This document shows positions 43,096-51,210 of a DNA stretch of 64,000 nt, piece by piece; the first letter of the stretch is position 1; each line of letters begins with the position of its first letter. The translations under genes were made by a program, and so were the position numbers. The stretch comes from Arthrobacter sp. Soc17.1.1.1 (GTDB taxonomy: Bacteria; Actinomycetota; Actinomycetes; Actinomycetales; Micrococcaceae). The stretch spans positions 3,224,001 to 3,288,000 of the forward strand of contig NZ_JBAJII010000001.1 of NCBI RefSeq assembly GCF_036867195.1. The letters are read 5' to 3'. The notes under the pieces are model-generated. The model ran no database searches, was not told the origin of the DNA, and was given only the letters and a program-made list of their open reading frames with translations.

Positions 43096-43386
43096 CTAGG
43101 CCTTCAGCCCGTCCTCCAGGACCGCCGCCGTCCGCCACTCGGCACTGTAGTCGGCGTGTCCGGCCCACGGGAGCGCCAGCAGTCCGAGGACCTCCGCCCG
43201 CTGCCGGGCGTCCAGTTCGGCGACCGCGTACCGGAGGAGCTCGCGCTTGGCCCGGCATTCCGCGAGGACCCGCTGGGGGTCGAACCAGCCGCCGACACCC
43301 CACACTTCCTCGGGCAGGCTTCCCCTGCGGGCCGCCTTCTCGTCCTCGGAGATACGTGCGTCCAGAAAGGCGGCGATGTCGTTCAT
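43096..43386 (-). CDS. DUF6221 family protein
   Basis: 96 residues. The N-terminal MNDIAAFLDARISEDEKAARR, then WFDPQRVLAECRAKRELLRYAV, and a Trp near the end (LPWAGHADYSAEWRTAAVL) match the small DUF6221 proteins common in Actinobacteria and their phages. Function unknown. The ATG at 43384-43386 has TACTCT 6 nt upstream; a longer in-frame extension has none. No phage genes surround it. Confidence 0.8.
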   Translation of the reverse strand: MNDIAAFLDARISEDEKAARRGSLPEEVWGVGGWFDPQRVLAECRAKRELLRYAVAELDARQRAEVLGLLALPWAGHADYSAEWRTAAVLEDGLKA

Positions 43387-43392
43387 AGGTAG

Positions 43393-43398
43393 AGAGTA
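43393..43398 (-). promoter_or_regulatory. -10 box (TACTCT) of leaderless DUF6221 gene
   Basis: TACTCT on the minus strand, 6 nt, then the ATG at 43386. Confidence 0.55.
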
Positions 43399-43609
43399 GC
43401 GACCTTCAGCCCTCAGGGGACCCAACGCCACGGCTCGGATGGAGCGGACGCCGCGCCGGGGATGTCACCGGCCTGCGGGACGGCTTCGTCGCCGACCAGG
43501 AACGTTCGATGGTCACCGCCAGCCGACCCGGCTGCGGAGCTGGATCCGTGAGGAGCTCGTCCCCTCCTCCGTCCTCCACCCGGTTGATCGACGTCCCGGG
43601 TCGGCACGC

Positions 43610-45178
43610 CTAGCCGGAGTCCCGGCCGGCGGACGCGGCGGCCCGGGCGGGCGGCCGGGCGAGGGGCAGGTCCACGCGGAACTGCGTGCGGCCGGGTTCG
43701 CTGGACACGCTGATGGTGCCACCGTTGGCGTCGACGAGGGCCTGGACGATCGCGAGGCCGAGGCCGGTGCTGGTGGCGCTGCCGGCGCCGGCGGACCGGG
43801 CGGCGTCGCCCCGGCTGAAGCGCGTGAAGACGGTCTCGAGGAACGCAGGGTCGATGCCCGGCCCGGAGTCGGTCACGGTGATGCCGACCGTGCCGCCCCC
43901 GACGGCGAGGGCGGTGGCGACGGCGGTGCCCGGCGGCGTGTGCCTGTGGGCGTTGGAGAGCAGGTTGATGAGCACCTGCCGGATCTCGGCCTCCACGGCG
44001 TGCACCTCCACGGGTTCGTCGGGCAGGTCCAGGCTCCAGGAGTACCCGGAGGCCGCGACACGGGCGTCGCTCGTCGTCTCGACCACGAGCTCGGTGAGGT
44101 CGACGTCGGACGCCTCCCCGCGCTGGCCCTCGTCCAGGCGCGCGAGCAGCAGGAGGTCCTCGACGAGGGAGGACATGCGCCTGGACTCGCTGTCCACCCG
44201 CTCGAGTGCGGACCGGCCGGACGGGCTGACCGTCTCGCTCATCAGGACCAGTTCGGTGTACCCGCGGATCGAGGTCAGCGGCGTACGCAGTTCGTGGCTG
44301 GCGTCGGCCACGAACTGGCGCACCTTCTGCTCACTCGCGTGGCGCTCCCGGAGGGCGCTGCTGACGTGGTCGATCATCGCGTTGAGGGCCAGTCCCACGG
44401 TACCGACCTCCGTGCCGGGCCGAGCGACGGCCGGGGGGACGCGCACGGGGATCGCCACCTCTCCCGAAGAGAGCGGCAGCTGCGAGACGGAGGTGGCGAC
44501 GGCGGACAGCTCCTCGAGGGGGCGCAGCGAACGGCGGATGATCACCGTGCCGGCGAGTCCGGTGAGCACGATGCCTGCGAGGGAGAGACCGGCCACGGTG
44601 ATGTCGAGGGACACCAGCGTGCTGTCGCGTTCGGTCGTGGACAGCCCGGTGACCAGGACGGCGCCACCGCCTGCAGCACCGGCTTCGCCGTCATCGCCTG
44701 CAGCGCCGGCCGGCAGGGCTACCGCGTCCACGCGGTAGTGGCCCGTGCCGAGGGTCAGCTCCTGCGGGCCGGCGGCAGGGTCGAGGGCGGCCAGCAGGTC
44801 GAGGTCGGCCACGGTGAGGGGATCCGTGCTGCCGTCGTCCTGCACCAGCGCGGAGGTCCGCACCTCCCCGTCGTCGAACACCGCGTTCAGGGTCCCTGGC
44901 CGTTGCCCGGCCGCGTTCTGCGGATCGACGTCGCGCCGCGGCCGCTGGTCGTCCCCCGGAGGGCGCCCGCCAGGGAACCCGGCCCGATCCGCAGCGGGGG
45001 TGAGGGCGGCGTCGAGCTGTCCGGTGAGGTAGGCGCCCATCGCGAGGTGGCTGAGCACGCCGATCGCGACGCAGATCGCGGTGAGCAGGGCGAGCGTCGC
45101 GAGGATCAGCGTGGTGCGGAGATGGAGCGGCCTCCGGCCCGCCCCCGGGCCGCCCTGCCCGATGCCGGGAGCGGTCAC
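43610..45178 (-). CDS. Sensor histidine kinase (HAMP-HisKA)
   Basis: 522 residues. Helix 1 (LRTTLILATLALLTAICVAIGVL) and helix 2 (about residues 195-217) bracket an extracytoplasmic sensor region of about 150 residues. A HAMP linker, the H box (FVADASHELRTPLTSIRGY) and the ATPase boxes N (QVLINLLSNAHRHTPPG), G1 (VTDSGPGIDP), F and G2 (TGLGLAIV) follow in order. It autophosphorylates on the H-box His and passes phosphate to the regulator just upstream. The start is a GTG (45176-45178) overlapping the regulator stop in GTGA. The pair resembles the TrcRS/PrrBA type. The signal is unknown. Confidence 0.95.
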   Translation of the reverse strand: MTAPGIGQGGPGAGRRPLHLRTTLILATLALLTAICVAIGVLSHLAMGAYLTGQLDAALTPAADRAGFPGGRPPGDDQRPRRDVDPQNAAGQRPGTLNAVFDDGEVRTSALVQDDGSTDPLTVADLDLLAALDPAAGPQELTLGTGHYRVDAVALPAGAAGDDGEAGAAGGGAVLVTGLSTTERDSTLVSLDITVAGLSLAGIVLTGLAGTVIIRRSLRPLEELSAVATSVSQLPLSSGEVAIPVRVPPAVARPGTEVGTVGLALNAMIDHVSSALRERHASEQKVRQFVADASHELRTPLTSIRGYTELVLMSETVSPSGRSALERVDSESRRMSSLVEDLLLLARLDEGQRGEASDVDLTELVVETTSDARVAASGYSWSLDLPDEPVEVHAVEAEIRQVLINLLSNAHRHTPPGTAVATALAVGGGTVGITVTDSGPGIDPAFLETVFTRFSRGDAARSAGAGSATSTGLGLAIVQALVDANGGTISVSSEPGRTQFRVDLPLARPPARAAASAGRDSG

Positions 45179-45921
45179 GGAGCCGCGGGCTTGAGGACGT
45201 ACCCGGCGCCGCGCACGGTGTGGATCATGGGGGTCCGCCCGGCGTCGATCTTCTTGCGCAGGTAGGAGATGTACAGCTCCACGATGTTCGCCTGGCCGCC
45301 GAAGTCGTAGTGCCACACGTTGTCCAGGATCTGCGACTTGCTGACCACGCGCCGCGGGTTCTCCATGAGGTAGCGCAGCAGGTCCCACTGGGTGGAGGTC
45401 AGGGTGATGTCGTCGCCGCCGCGGGTGACCTCGCGGGTGTCGACGTTCATGAGGAGGTCACCGACCACCAGTTCGGCGGAGTCCGACGCCGCCACCCCCG
45501 AGCGCTGGACGAGGCGGTGGAGCCGCAGCAGAAGCTCCTCCATGCTGAAGGGCTTGGTGACGTAGTCGTCGCCGCCGGCCGACAGCCCGGAGATGCGGTC
45601 CTGGACGGCGTCCTTGGCCGTGAGGAACAGCGCCGGGACGTTCGGTGCGAACGTACGGATCTTCGTGAGCGCCTCGATGCCGTCGACTCCGGGCATCATG
45701 ACGTCGAGGACCAGCACGTCGGGGCGGAAGTCCCGCGCCGCGGACACCGCGGTGAGTCCGTCGTTCGCCGTCGTCACGCTCCAACCGGCCATGCGCAGGC
45801 CCATGCTCACGAGCTCCGCGAGGCTCGTCTCGTCGTCGACGACGAGCGCCCGGATGGGGCTGCCGTCCGGGTGCGCGAGGCGCGGCAGGTTGTCGGTCAT
45901 CGAGTGGGAGGCGTCGGCCAT
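45175..45921 (-). CDS. OmpR/PhoB-type response regulator
   Basis: 248 residues. Receiver domain with Asp29-Asp30, phosphoacceptor Asp73 (VLVLDVMMPGVDG) and DDYVTKPFSMEEL; winged helix with TLTSTQWDLLRYLMENPRRVV, NIVELYISYLRKKID and TVRGAGYVLK. It is the partner of the overlapping histidine kinase. The ATG at 45919-45921 lacks a strong ribosome site; the ATG seven codons in (MTDNLPRL) is an alternative. Four 11-bp direct repeats just upstream are a likely autoregulatory binding site. Confidence 0.95.
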   Translation of the reverse strand: MADASHSMTDNLPRLAHPDGSPIRALVVDDETSLAELVSMGLRMAGWSVTTANDGLTAVSAARDFRPDVLVLDVMMPGVDGIEALTKIRTFAPNVPALFLTAKDAVQDRISGLSAGGDDYVTKPFSMEELLLRLHRLVQRSGVAASDSAELVVGDLLMNVDTREVTRGGDDITLTSTQWDLLRYLMENPRRVVSKSQILDNVWHYDFGGQANIVELYISYLRKKIDAGRTPMIHTVRGAGYVLKPAAP

Positions 45922-45929
45922 CGTGTCTA

Positions 45930-45974
45930 CCTGGGTTCTTCCTGGGTCGTTCCGGGGTTCATCCCGGGGTCGTT
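45930..45974 (-). promoter_or_regulatory. Four 11-bp-spaced direct repeats, candidate response-regulator site
   Basis: On the plus strand CCTGGGTTCTT, CCTGGGTCGTT, CCGGGGTTCAT and, after one extra base, CCGGGGTCGTT. The helical period suits head-to-tail OmpR/PhoB binding. Confidence 0.6.
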
Positions 45975-46051
45975 CCGGCGACCGGCGCGCGCCGGACAGG
46001 GCGGGCGTTGCGGTCCAGTATCCCCCGGCAGCCGTGGGCCCGGTCCGAGAT

Positions 46052-46105
46052 CCGGTGTCGGGGATCGGTGTCGGGGATCCGGTGTCGGGGATCCGGGGTC
46101 GGGAT
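46052..46105. repeat. Short tandem repeat, four 13-14-bp units
   Basis: Units close to CCGGTGTCGGGGAT repeated with small changes at 46052, 46066, 46079 and 46093. Lies just after the stop of the small exported protein gene. Confidence 0.75.
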
Positions 46106-46353
46106 CAGGTCCGCAGCGGCGCCGCCGCGCCCTGGTCGAGCGAGCCGCCCGTGTCCTGTCGGCGGACCACCGCCTGCTCGGCGGCGACGGTGGCGCCCAC
46201 GACGACGGCGTCCGCTGCAGCGGTGGCGGTGTCGGCGCCCGCCGGCGCGAAGGCGGTGGTGCCGAGGACCGCGGCCAGCACCATGGCCCCGAGGGCGGCC
46301 CGGAGGCCCCTGCGTCCCGGGGTGGGTTCGGGGGTCGGTCGGTAGCTGATCAT
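46105..46353 (-). CDS. Small exported protein, unknown function
   Basis: 82 residues. A basic N-terminus and hydrophobic segment (RRGLRAALGAMVLAAVLGTTAFAPAGA) form a signal peptide with cleavage near residue 38, leaving a mature chain of about 45 residues rich in Ala, Thr and Val. No cysteine remains for a lipid anchor or disulfides. I recognise no family. The ATG at 46351-46353 has TGGAGGAC upstream. It is located between the MMPL and response-regulator genes on the same strand; the tandem repeat follows directly. Confidence 0.6.
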   Translation of the reverse strand: MISYRPTPEPTPGRRGLRAALGAMVLAAVLGTTAFAPAGADTATAAADAVVVGATVAAEQAVVRRQDTGGSLDQGAAAPLRT

Positions 46354-46466
46354 GGTGTCCTCCAGGCGGGTGGGTCGTCGTACCTCCACCGTGCCGCCCG
46401 GAGTTCGACGGGGCCTTTCCGGAAGCTGTGCGGCCGCTGTGCAGGGAACTCCCAGCCCGCGCACCG

Positions 46467-48620
46467 TCACCGCGGGGACGGCACCTTCCCGAGCGCCGAC
46501 GGCCACCAGATCCTCGGGCCGATGTCGTAGGCGAGCGCCGGGATGAGCAGCGAGCGCACCAGGATCGTGTCCAGCAGCACGCCGAACGCCACGATGAACG
46601 CGATCTGCGCGAGGAACAGGATCGGGATCACACCCAGCGCGGCGAAGGTCGCCGCCAGCACCACGCCGGCCGAGGTGATCACGCCGCCGGTCACGCCGAG
46701 CCCGCGGAGGATGCCGGGGCGCGTGCCGATGCGGAGGGACTCCTCCCGGACCCGGGTCATGAGGAAGATGTTGTAGTCCACCCCCAGGGCCACGAGGAAC
46801 ACGAAACCGAACAGCGGTACCGACGCGTCCGCGCCCTCGAACCCGAAGACGTTGTTGAACACGAGCGCCGAGACGCCGAGGGCCGTCGCGTAGGAGAGCG
46901 CCACGCTGGCCACGAGGAGCACGGGCGCGAGCACCGAGCGGAGCAGGACGATCAGGACCACGAGGATGACGGCCAGGACGATCGGGATGATCTTCACCAG
47001 GTCCGCGAGCGCGGTGTCGTTCGTGTCGATCGCCACCGCCGTGACCCCGCCGACCAGCGCGTCTCCTCCGCCGGCGTCGTCGAGCGCCGTGCGCAGCTCA
47101 CGCACCACGTCCTCCGCCCGCTCCGAGTCGGCCTGGTAGCCGAGCGTGCCGCTGATCAGGATCCGCCCGTCCTCGACGACGGCGGCGCCGCCCGGGTCCG
47201 TGGTCAGCGTGGCGTCGGAGATGCCCTCCTGCGCCGTGACGACGTCGAGCGCCGCCTGCTGGTCCGCCTCGGGCGCGACGACGTAGACGGGACTTCCGGA
47301 GCCCGCGTCGAAGTGGCGGCCGAGCGCCTCCTGGCCGTCGACGGCGTTGGAGGGCGTCAGGATCACCGCGGACTGGGGGACGCCGTTCGCCTGCAGCTGG
47401 GTCAGCCCGAGCGCTCCGGCAGCCAGGACGAGCAGGGACACCATCCACAGCACCCGCGGGCGGCGGGCCACGAGCAGCGACACCCGACGCCAGAGGCCCC
47501 TGAGCCCTTCGAGTCCTGTCTCCGGCCCGGCGTCGGTCCGTGCCGCGTGCCTGCCGTGGTGCGGCGCGACGACGGCGGTCGCCCCCGGATCGAAGCGCGG
47601 CACCAGGGGCCAGAAGGCCGCCCTACCCAGCAGGAGCAGGAGCGCGGGGAGGAGCGTGAGCGCTGCAGCGAGCGAGAAGGCGATGCCGATGGCGGCGATG
47701 GGCCCGAGGCTCCGGTTCGAGTTGAGATCCGAGAAGAGCAGGCACAGCAGGCCGAGGATCACGGTGGCGCCGGAGGCGAGGATCGGCTCGAAGGAACCGC
47801 GGAAGGCCACGCGCATGGCCTCCCACGTCGTCCTGTTGCCGACGAGTGCCTCCCGGAACCGGGCGACGAGCAGCAGCGCGTAGTCCGTGGCAGCGCCGAT
47901 CACGAGGATCGAGAGGATGCCCTGGCTCTGGCCGCTGAGCTGGATCAGATCGAGCTTCGCGAGACCGAAGATCAGCAGGATCGACGTCGCGAGGGCGAAC
48001 ACCGAGGTCAGCAGGACGAGGAACGGCAGCACGATGGACCGGTACACGGCCAGGAGGATGACGAACACGGCACCGAGCGCGACGGCGAGGAGGATGCCGT
48101 CGATCCCGCCGAAGGCCTCCACGAGGTCGTTGGTGAGCCCGGCGGGACCGGTCACGTAGCCGGTGACGCCGTCGGGCAGGTCGTCGACGAGGATGGTGCG
48201 CAGTTCGCCCACCGCCTCGGCGAGTTCGGCGTCGGAGGAGACGAACGCGACGTACTGGACGGCGAGGCCGTCCTCGGACGGGATGGGCCCCACGACCGGC
48301 GGAGCACCCTCGGCCGCCGGCTCGAGCCCCTCGACCTCCCCGAGCGTGGCGGCGAGATCCTCGTAGGGTCCGAGGTCCCGCGGATCGATCGCGGTCTCCG
48401 ACTCGGCCACGATGATCGCCGGGACGGCATCGGAATCACTGAAGCGCTGCTGCAGCTCGCCCGCCTCCGTGGACTCGGCACCGGCGGGCAGGAAGGACGC
48501 CTGGTCGTTGCTCGAGACCTCCTCGAGCCGCCCGAAGGTCGGACCACCGACCGCCGCCCCGATCAGCCAGATCAGCACCACGACCGCGGGCAGCAGCACC
48601 CTCAACCATCTGTTCTTCAT
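46467..48620 (-). CDS. MMPL family transporter
   Basis: 717 residues with two repeats of one helix, an extracytoplasmic domain and five or six helices, the RND/MMPL plan. The proton-relay motifs are GAATDYALLL in the first repeat and GVDYNIFLMTRVREE in the second. It probably exports lipids or hydrophobic drugs. The ATG at 48618-48620 (MKNRWLRVLLPAVVV) has TAGGGAA upstream; a longer in-frame start lies across the promoter. A good promoter and a 7-bp inverted repeat lie between it and the divergent MarR gene, so repression by that MarR is likely. Confidence 0.94.
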   Translation of the reverse strand: MKNRWLRVLLPAVVVLIWLIGAAVGGPTFGRLEEVSSNDQASFLPAGAESTEAGELQQRFSDSDAVPAIIVAESETAIDPRDLGPYEDLAATLGEVEGLEPAAEGAPPVVGPIPSEDGLAVQYVAFVSSDAELAEAVGELRTILVDDLPDGVTGYVTGPAGLTNDLVEAFGGIDGILLAVALGAVFVILLAVYRSIVLPFLVLLTSVFALATSILLIFGLAKLDLIQLSGQSQGILSILVIGAATDYALLLVARFREALVGNRTTWEAMRVAFRGSFEPILASGATVILGLLCLLFSDLNSNRSLGPIAAIGIAFSLAAALTLLPALLLLLGRAAFWPLVPRFDPGATAVVAPHHGRHAARTDAGPETGLEGLRGLWRRVSLLVARRPRVLWMVSLLVLAAGALGLTQLQANGVPQSAVILTPSNAVDGQEALGRHFDAGSGSPVYVVAPEADQQAALDVVTAQEGISDATLTTDPGGAAVVEDGRILISGTLGYQADSERAEDVVRELRTALDDAGGGDALVGGVTAVAIDTNDTALADLVKIIPIVLAVILVVLIVLLRSVLAPVLLVASVALSYATALGVSALVFNNVFGFEGADASVPLFGFVFLVALGVDYNIFLMTRVREESLRIGTRPGILRGLGVTGGVITSAGVVLAATFAALGVIPILFLAQIAFIVAFGVLLDTILVRSLLIPALAYDIGPRIWWPSALGKVPSPR

Positions 48621-48642
48621 GGAGTTCCCTACCCACTCGACG

Positions 48643-48679
48643 TTATCTCTGCAATAAAGTATATCTATGATGGAGATAA
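48643..48679. promoter_or_regulatory. Inverted repeat overlapping MMPL promoter, candidate MarR operator
   Basis: TTATCTC (48643-48649) and GAGATAA (48673-48679) flank the -10. The region is AT-rich, unlike its surroundings. Confidence 0.55.
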
Positions 48680-48685
48680 TGTGAA
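48658..48685 (-). promoter_or_regulatory. MMPL gene promoter
   Basis: -35 TTCACA (48680-48685), 16-nt spacer, -10 TATACT (48658-48663) on the minus strand, each one base from the major sigma consensus. Confidence 0.75.
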
Positions 48686-48691
48686 CCGGCC

Positions 48692-48697
48692 TAAACT
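48692..48697 (+). promoter_or_regulatory. Candidate -10 (TAAACT) of the marR-type gene
   Basis: TAAACT lies 23 nt before the ATG at 48721; no clear -35. Confidence 0.4.
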
Positions 48698-48720
48698 GAG
48701 GGGAAAGAAGGCGAGGATCC

Positions 48721-49182
48721 ATGGCCGCGAGGGAAGAACTCATGGCACTGCTGCGGCAGTTCACGGTCGAGACCGACCGCTACGTCGACGTCGCGAGCGA
48801 GCGGGACAGCCTCTACCGCACCGACCTCCATGCCCTGAGCATCATGATGGGCGCTGCCCGCGCCGGACTCACGGTGACCCCCGGATTCCTGCGGGAGGAG
48901 CTCAACCTGAGCTCGCCGGCCACCACGGCCCTGGTGGACCGCCTGGATTCGGCAGGCCATGTGACCCGGCGGCGCAGCGACGTCGACCGGCGCCAGGTGC
49001 ACCTCGAGATGACGGAGAAGGCACGCTCCACGGGGGCGATGCTGTTCGCTCCCCTCGCCCGCCACATCGACGCCGTCTTCGACAGGTACTCCGAGGAGCA
49101 GCTGGAACTCCTGCGCGACATGCTCCAGGACGTCACCGATGCCACGGTCGCCGCACGTGACGTGGCACTGGACGGCGGCTGA
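48721..49182 (+). CDS. MarR family transcriptional regulator
   Basis: 153 residues, a dimeric winged-helix regulator that often releases DNA when phenolic or other lipophilic compounds bind. The DNA-binding part reads TPGFLREELNLSSPATTALVDRLDSAGHVTRRRSDVDRRQVHLEM, which is diagnostic. N- and C-terminal helices form the dimer interface. The ATG at 48721 has AAGGCGAGG upstream. It is divergent from an MMPL exporter, and an inverted repeat overlaps that exporter's promoter, the usual layout for a repressor of an efflux gene. The effector is unknown. Confidence 0.93.
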   Translation: MAAREELMALLRQFTVETDRYVDVASERDSLYRTDLHALSIMMGAARAGLTVTPGFLREELNLSSPATTALVDRLDSAGHVTRRRSDVDRRQVHLEMTEKARSTGAMLFAPLARHIDAVFDRYSEEQLELLRDMLQDVTDATVAARDVALDGG

Positions 49183-49210
49183 AATGCTGACCGAGTGCCC
49201 TCCCGCCGGT

Positions 49211-49216
49211 TAGCCT
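49211..49216 (+). promoter_or_regulatory. -10 box (TAGCCT) of leaderless methyltransferase gene
   Basis: TAGCCT, 7 nt, then the ATG at 49224. Confidence 0.5.
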
Positions 49217-49223
49217 TCGGAGC

Positions 49224-50021
49224 ATGAACGACGAGGTCTACTCCCACGGACACCATCCGAGCGTCACGACGGCGCACGCAGCGCGGACCGTCGCGTCGTC
49301 GGCCGCCTACCTCGAGCCCTTCCTCGAAGCCGGCCTCGACGTCCTGGACGTCGGCTGCGGACCCGGCAGCATCACGGCAGGGTTCGCCGATCTGGTGGCG
49401 CCGGGCTCGGTGACGGGCATCGACAGCTCGGCGGACGTCGTCGCGCAGGCCGCGGAGGCGCACGCCGATCTCGCGAACGTCGAGTTCCGCGAGGGCAACG
49501 TGTACGACCTCGACGCCGCCGACGAGTCCTTCGACGTGGTCCACGCACACCAGCTCCTGCAGCATCTGGCCGACCCCGTGGCGGCCCTCCGCGAGATGCG
49601 CCGCGTCGTCCGGCCCGGCGGGATCGTGGCGGCCCGCGAGGCCGACTTCGGCGCGATGACCTGGTTCCCGGTGGTCGACGAACTCGACGAGTGGCGGGAG
49701 CTCTACCGCACCCTGGCCCGCGGCAACGGCGGAGAGCCCGACGCGGGACGCCGTCTCCCCGGCTGGGCGGCCGAAGCGGGGTTCGCCGACGTCGAGGTGT
49801 CGTCGTCGAACTGGATCTACGTCACCGCCGAGGAGCGCCGCGTCCACGCGGAGTCCTGGGCGCAGCGGGTGCTGCATTCGGCCTTCGCCGGCCAGACCAT
49901 CGAGCGCGGCCTGGCCGATCAGCGCACCCTCGAGCGTCTGGCGGAGGGCTGGCGCAGATGGTCGCGGCTGGGCGACGGCGTGTTCCTGATGCCGAGCGTG
50001 GAGATCCTCGCGCGGGGCTGA
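49224..50021 (+). CDS. SAM-dependent methyltransferase (UbiE-like class I)
   Basis: 265 residues. The SAM-binding motif I is VLDVGCGPGSITAGF, motif II GSVTGIDSSADVV, and the later FDVVHAHQLLQHLADPVAALREMRRVVRPGG is typical of the methyltransferase 11/UbiE group. The second half probably contributes the substrate pocket. The substrate is unknown. The ATG at 49224 is placed by a -10 box 7 nt upstream. Its neighbours do not indicate a pathway. Confidence 0.9.
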   Translation: MNDEVYSHGHHPSVTTAHAARTVASSAAYLEPFLEAGLDVLDVGCGPGSITAGFADLVAPGSVTGIDSSADVVAQAAEAHADLANVEFREGNVYDLDAADESFDVVHAHQLLQHLADPVAALREMRRVVRPGGIVAAREADFGAMTWFPVVDELDEWRELYRTLARGNGGEPDAGRRLPGWAAEAGFADVEVSSSNWIYVTAEERRVHAESWAQRVLHSAFAGQTIERGLADQRTLERLAEGWRRWSRLGDGVFLMPSVEILARG

Positions 50022-50117
50022 CGGCGCGGCACATGTGATGGGGAGCCCTCCCCATCGCCGATCCCCGCCGTCCCGGTAGGCTGACGACCAGGTCTCAACC
50101 GCACGGGGGAACAGCTC

Positions 50118-51170
50118 ATGACGAACGGTACGATCGGCGCGGATCTCGCCGCGCTCAGGGAACTCTCCGCGAGCTTCGGCCAGGCCCAGCAGCAGCTGTC
50201 CGGCATCTCGCTCATGATCTCCTCGCGGGTCAATGCGCCCGGCTACTGGAACGGCTCCGACGCGGACCGCTTCCGGGCCGCCTGGAACGCGGACCACCGC
50301 ATGCGCATCCTCGCTGCGGAATCCTTCCTCACCGAGGGCGCCACCACCCTGCGTGCGAACGCCGACGAGCAGGAGGGAGCGAGTGACCAGGGGGCCGGCT
50401 CCATCCCGGCCGGGAACGGCGGAGGTACCGGGAACGGCGGAGGTACCGGGAACGGCGGAGGCGCCGGGAACGGCGGAGGCGCCGGGAACGGCGGGAGCGA
50501 TCCGGAGCAGTCCCTGCTCGAGCGGCTCCTCGGAGGGCTCGGCGACCTCGGCAGCGACGCCTACGACCTCTACGGCGACCTCGACTCCCTGCGCGGGGCC
50601 ACCGAGCTGCCCATCGCCGCCCTGAGCCTGGCGCGGACACTGCAGCTGTCCGGAGAGTTCGCGACCCTCGACGACGCGCTTCGCGCTGCGTCCCAGGGAC
50701 GCACCTTCGCGCGGCTCGCGGAGGTGCTGGGTGGCGGGTCCTGGGGCCCGGAACTGCAGGCTCTCAGCAACGCGATCCCCGAGGGCGGGATCAGCCGCAC
50801 CATCGGGAGCCTGGCGGAACCCCTGGGTTCCGTCGGGAAGGCCCTCGGCCCGATCGGCGTGGCACTCGGCGCGCTGACGACGTACCAGGACATCCAGAAC
50901 GGCGACTACGGCCGGGCCGGCCTCCACGGTGCCACGACCGTCCTCGGCGCCGTGGCGCTCATGCCCATCCCCCCGGTGAACCTCGCCTGCGGTGTGGCAG
51001 CAGGCGCCCTCGCCCTGGGGGAACTCGCCTACGACCACATCCCGATCGTCCACGACGCCTTCAACGCCGTGGGCTCGACGGTCGCCGACGGCGCGGAAGC
51101 CCTCGGCGACGGCATCGAGAACCTCGGCGAAGGCATCGCCGACGTCGCCGAAGACGTCTGGCCGTTCTGA
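50118..51170 (+). CDS. WXG100-type protein with glycine-rich linker and large C-terminal domain
   Basis: 350 residues. The N-terminal 90 residues form a WXG100 helical hairpin with the motif Trp44-Asn45-Gly46 (YWNGSDADRFRAAW). A linker of GNGGG(T/A) repeats (about 98-127) follows. The rest (128-350) is a Gly/Ala-rich helical region with an amphipathic and hydrophobic middle (AALSLARTLQL; GKALGPIGVALGALTTYQ; VLGAVALMPIPPVNLACGVAAGALALGELAYDHIP), suggesting membrane insertion. This is the layout of a type VII secretion substrate with a passenger domain. No EccC or other secretion gene lies here. The ATG follows GGGGGAAC; TAGGCT upstream may be its -10. Toxin activity is a hypothesis. Confidence 0.82.
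   Translation: MTNGTIGADLAALRELSASFGQAQQQLSGISLMISSRVNAPGYWNGSDADRFRAAWNADHRMRILAAESFLTEGATTLRANADEQEGASDQGAGSIPAGNGGGTGNGGGTGNGGGAGNGGGAGNGGSDPEQSLLERLLGGLGDLGSDAYDLYGDLDSLRGATELPIAALSLARTLQLSGEFATLDDALRAASQGRTFARLAEVLGGGSWGPELQALSNAIPEGGISRTIGSLAEPLGSVGKALGPIGVALGALTTYQDIQNGDYGRAGLHGATTVLGAVALMPIPPVNLACGVAAGALALGELAYDHIPIVHDAFNAVGSTVADGAEALGDGIENLGEGIADVAEDVWPF
50412..50494 (+). repeat. 18-bp in-frame tandem repeat (4.6 units)
   Basis: Unit GGGAACGGCGGAGG(T/C)(A/G)CC repeated at 50412, 50430, 50448, 50466 and partly 50484; encodes the GNGGG(T/A) linker of the WXG100 protein. Copy number is likely to vary between strains. Confidence 0.9.
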
Positions 51171-51210
51171 CGATGACCGACAGACCCACCGCACTACGCA
51201 AGGAGTTCCA

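Noticed and set aside
43096..43386. Prophage remnant marked by DUF6221
   Set aside because: DUF6221 is found in phages and chromosomes alike; no integrase, attachment repeat or other phage gene is nearby.
46428..49160. 910-codon plus-strand and similar minus-strand open frames spanning MMPL, MarR and the methyltransferase
   Set aside because: They cross several well-supported genes and promoters and have no family features; artefacts of high GC.
50412..50494. Possible CRISPR-like array
   Set aside because: Repeats are head to tail without spacers and lie in frame inside a gene.
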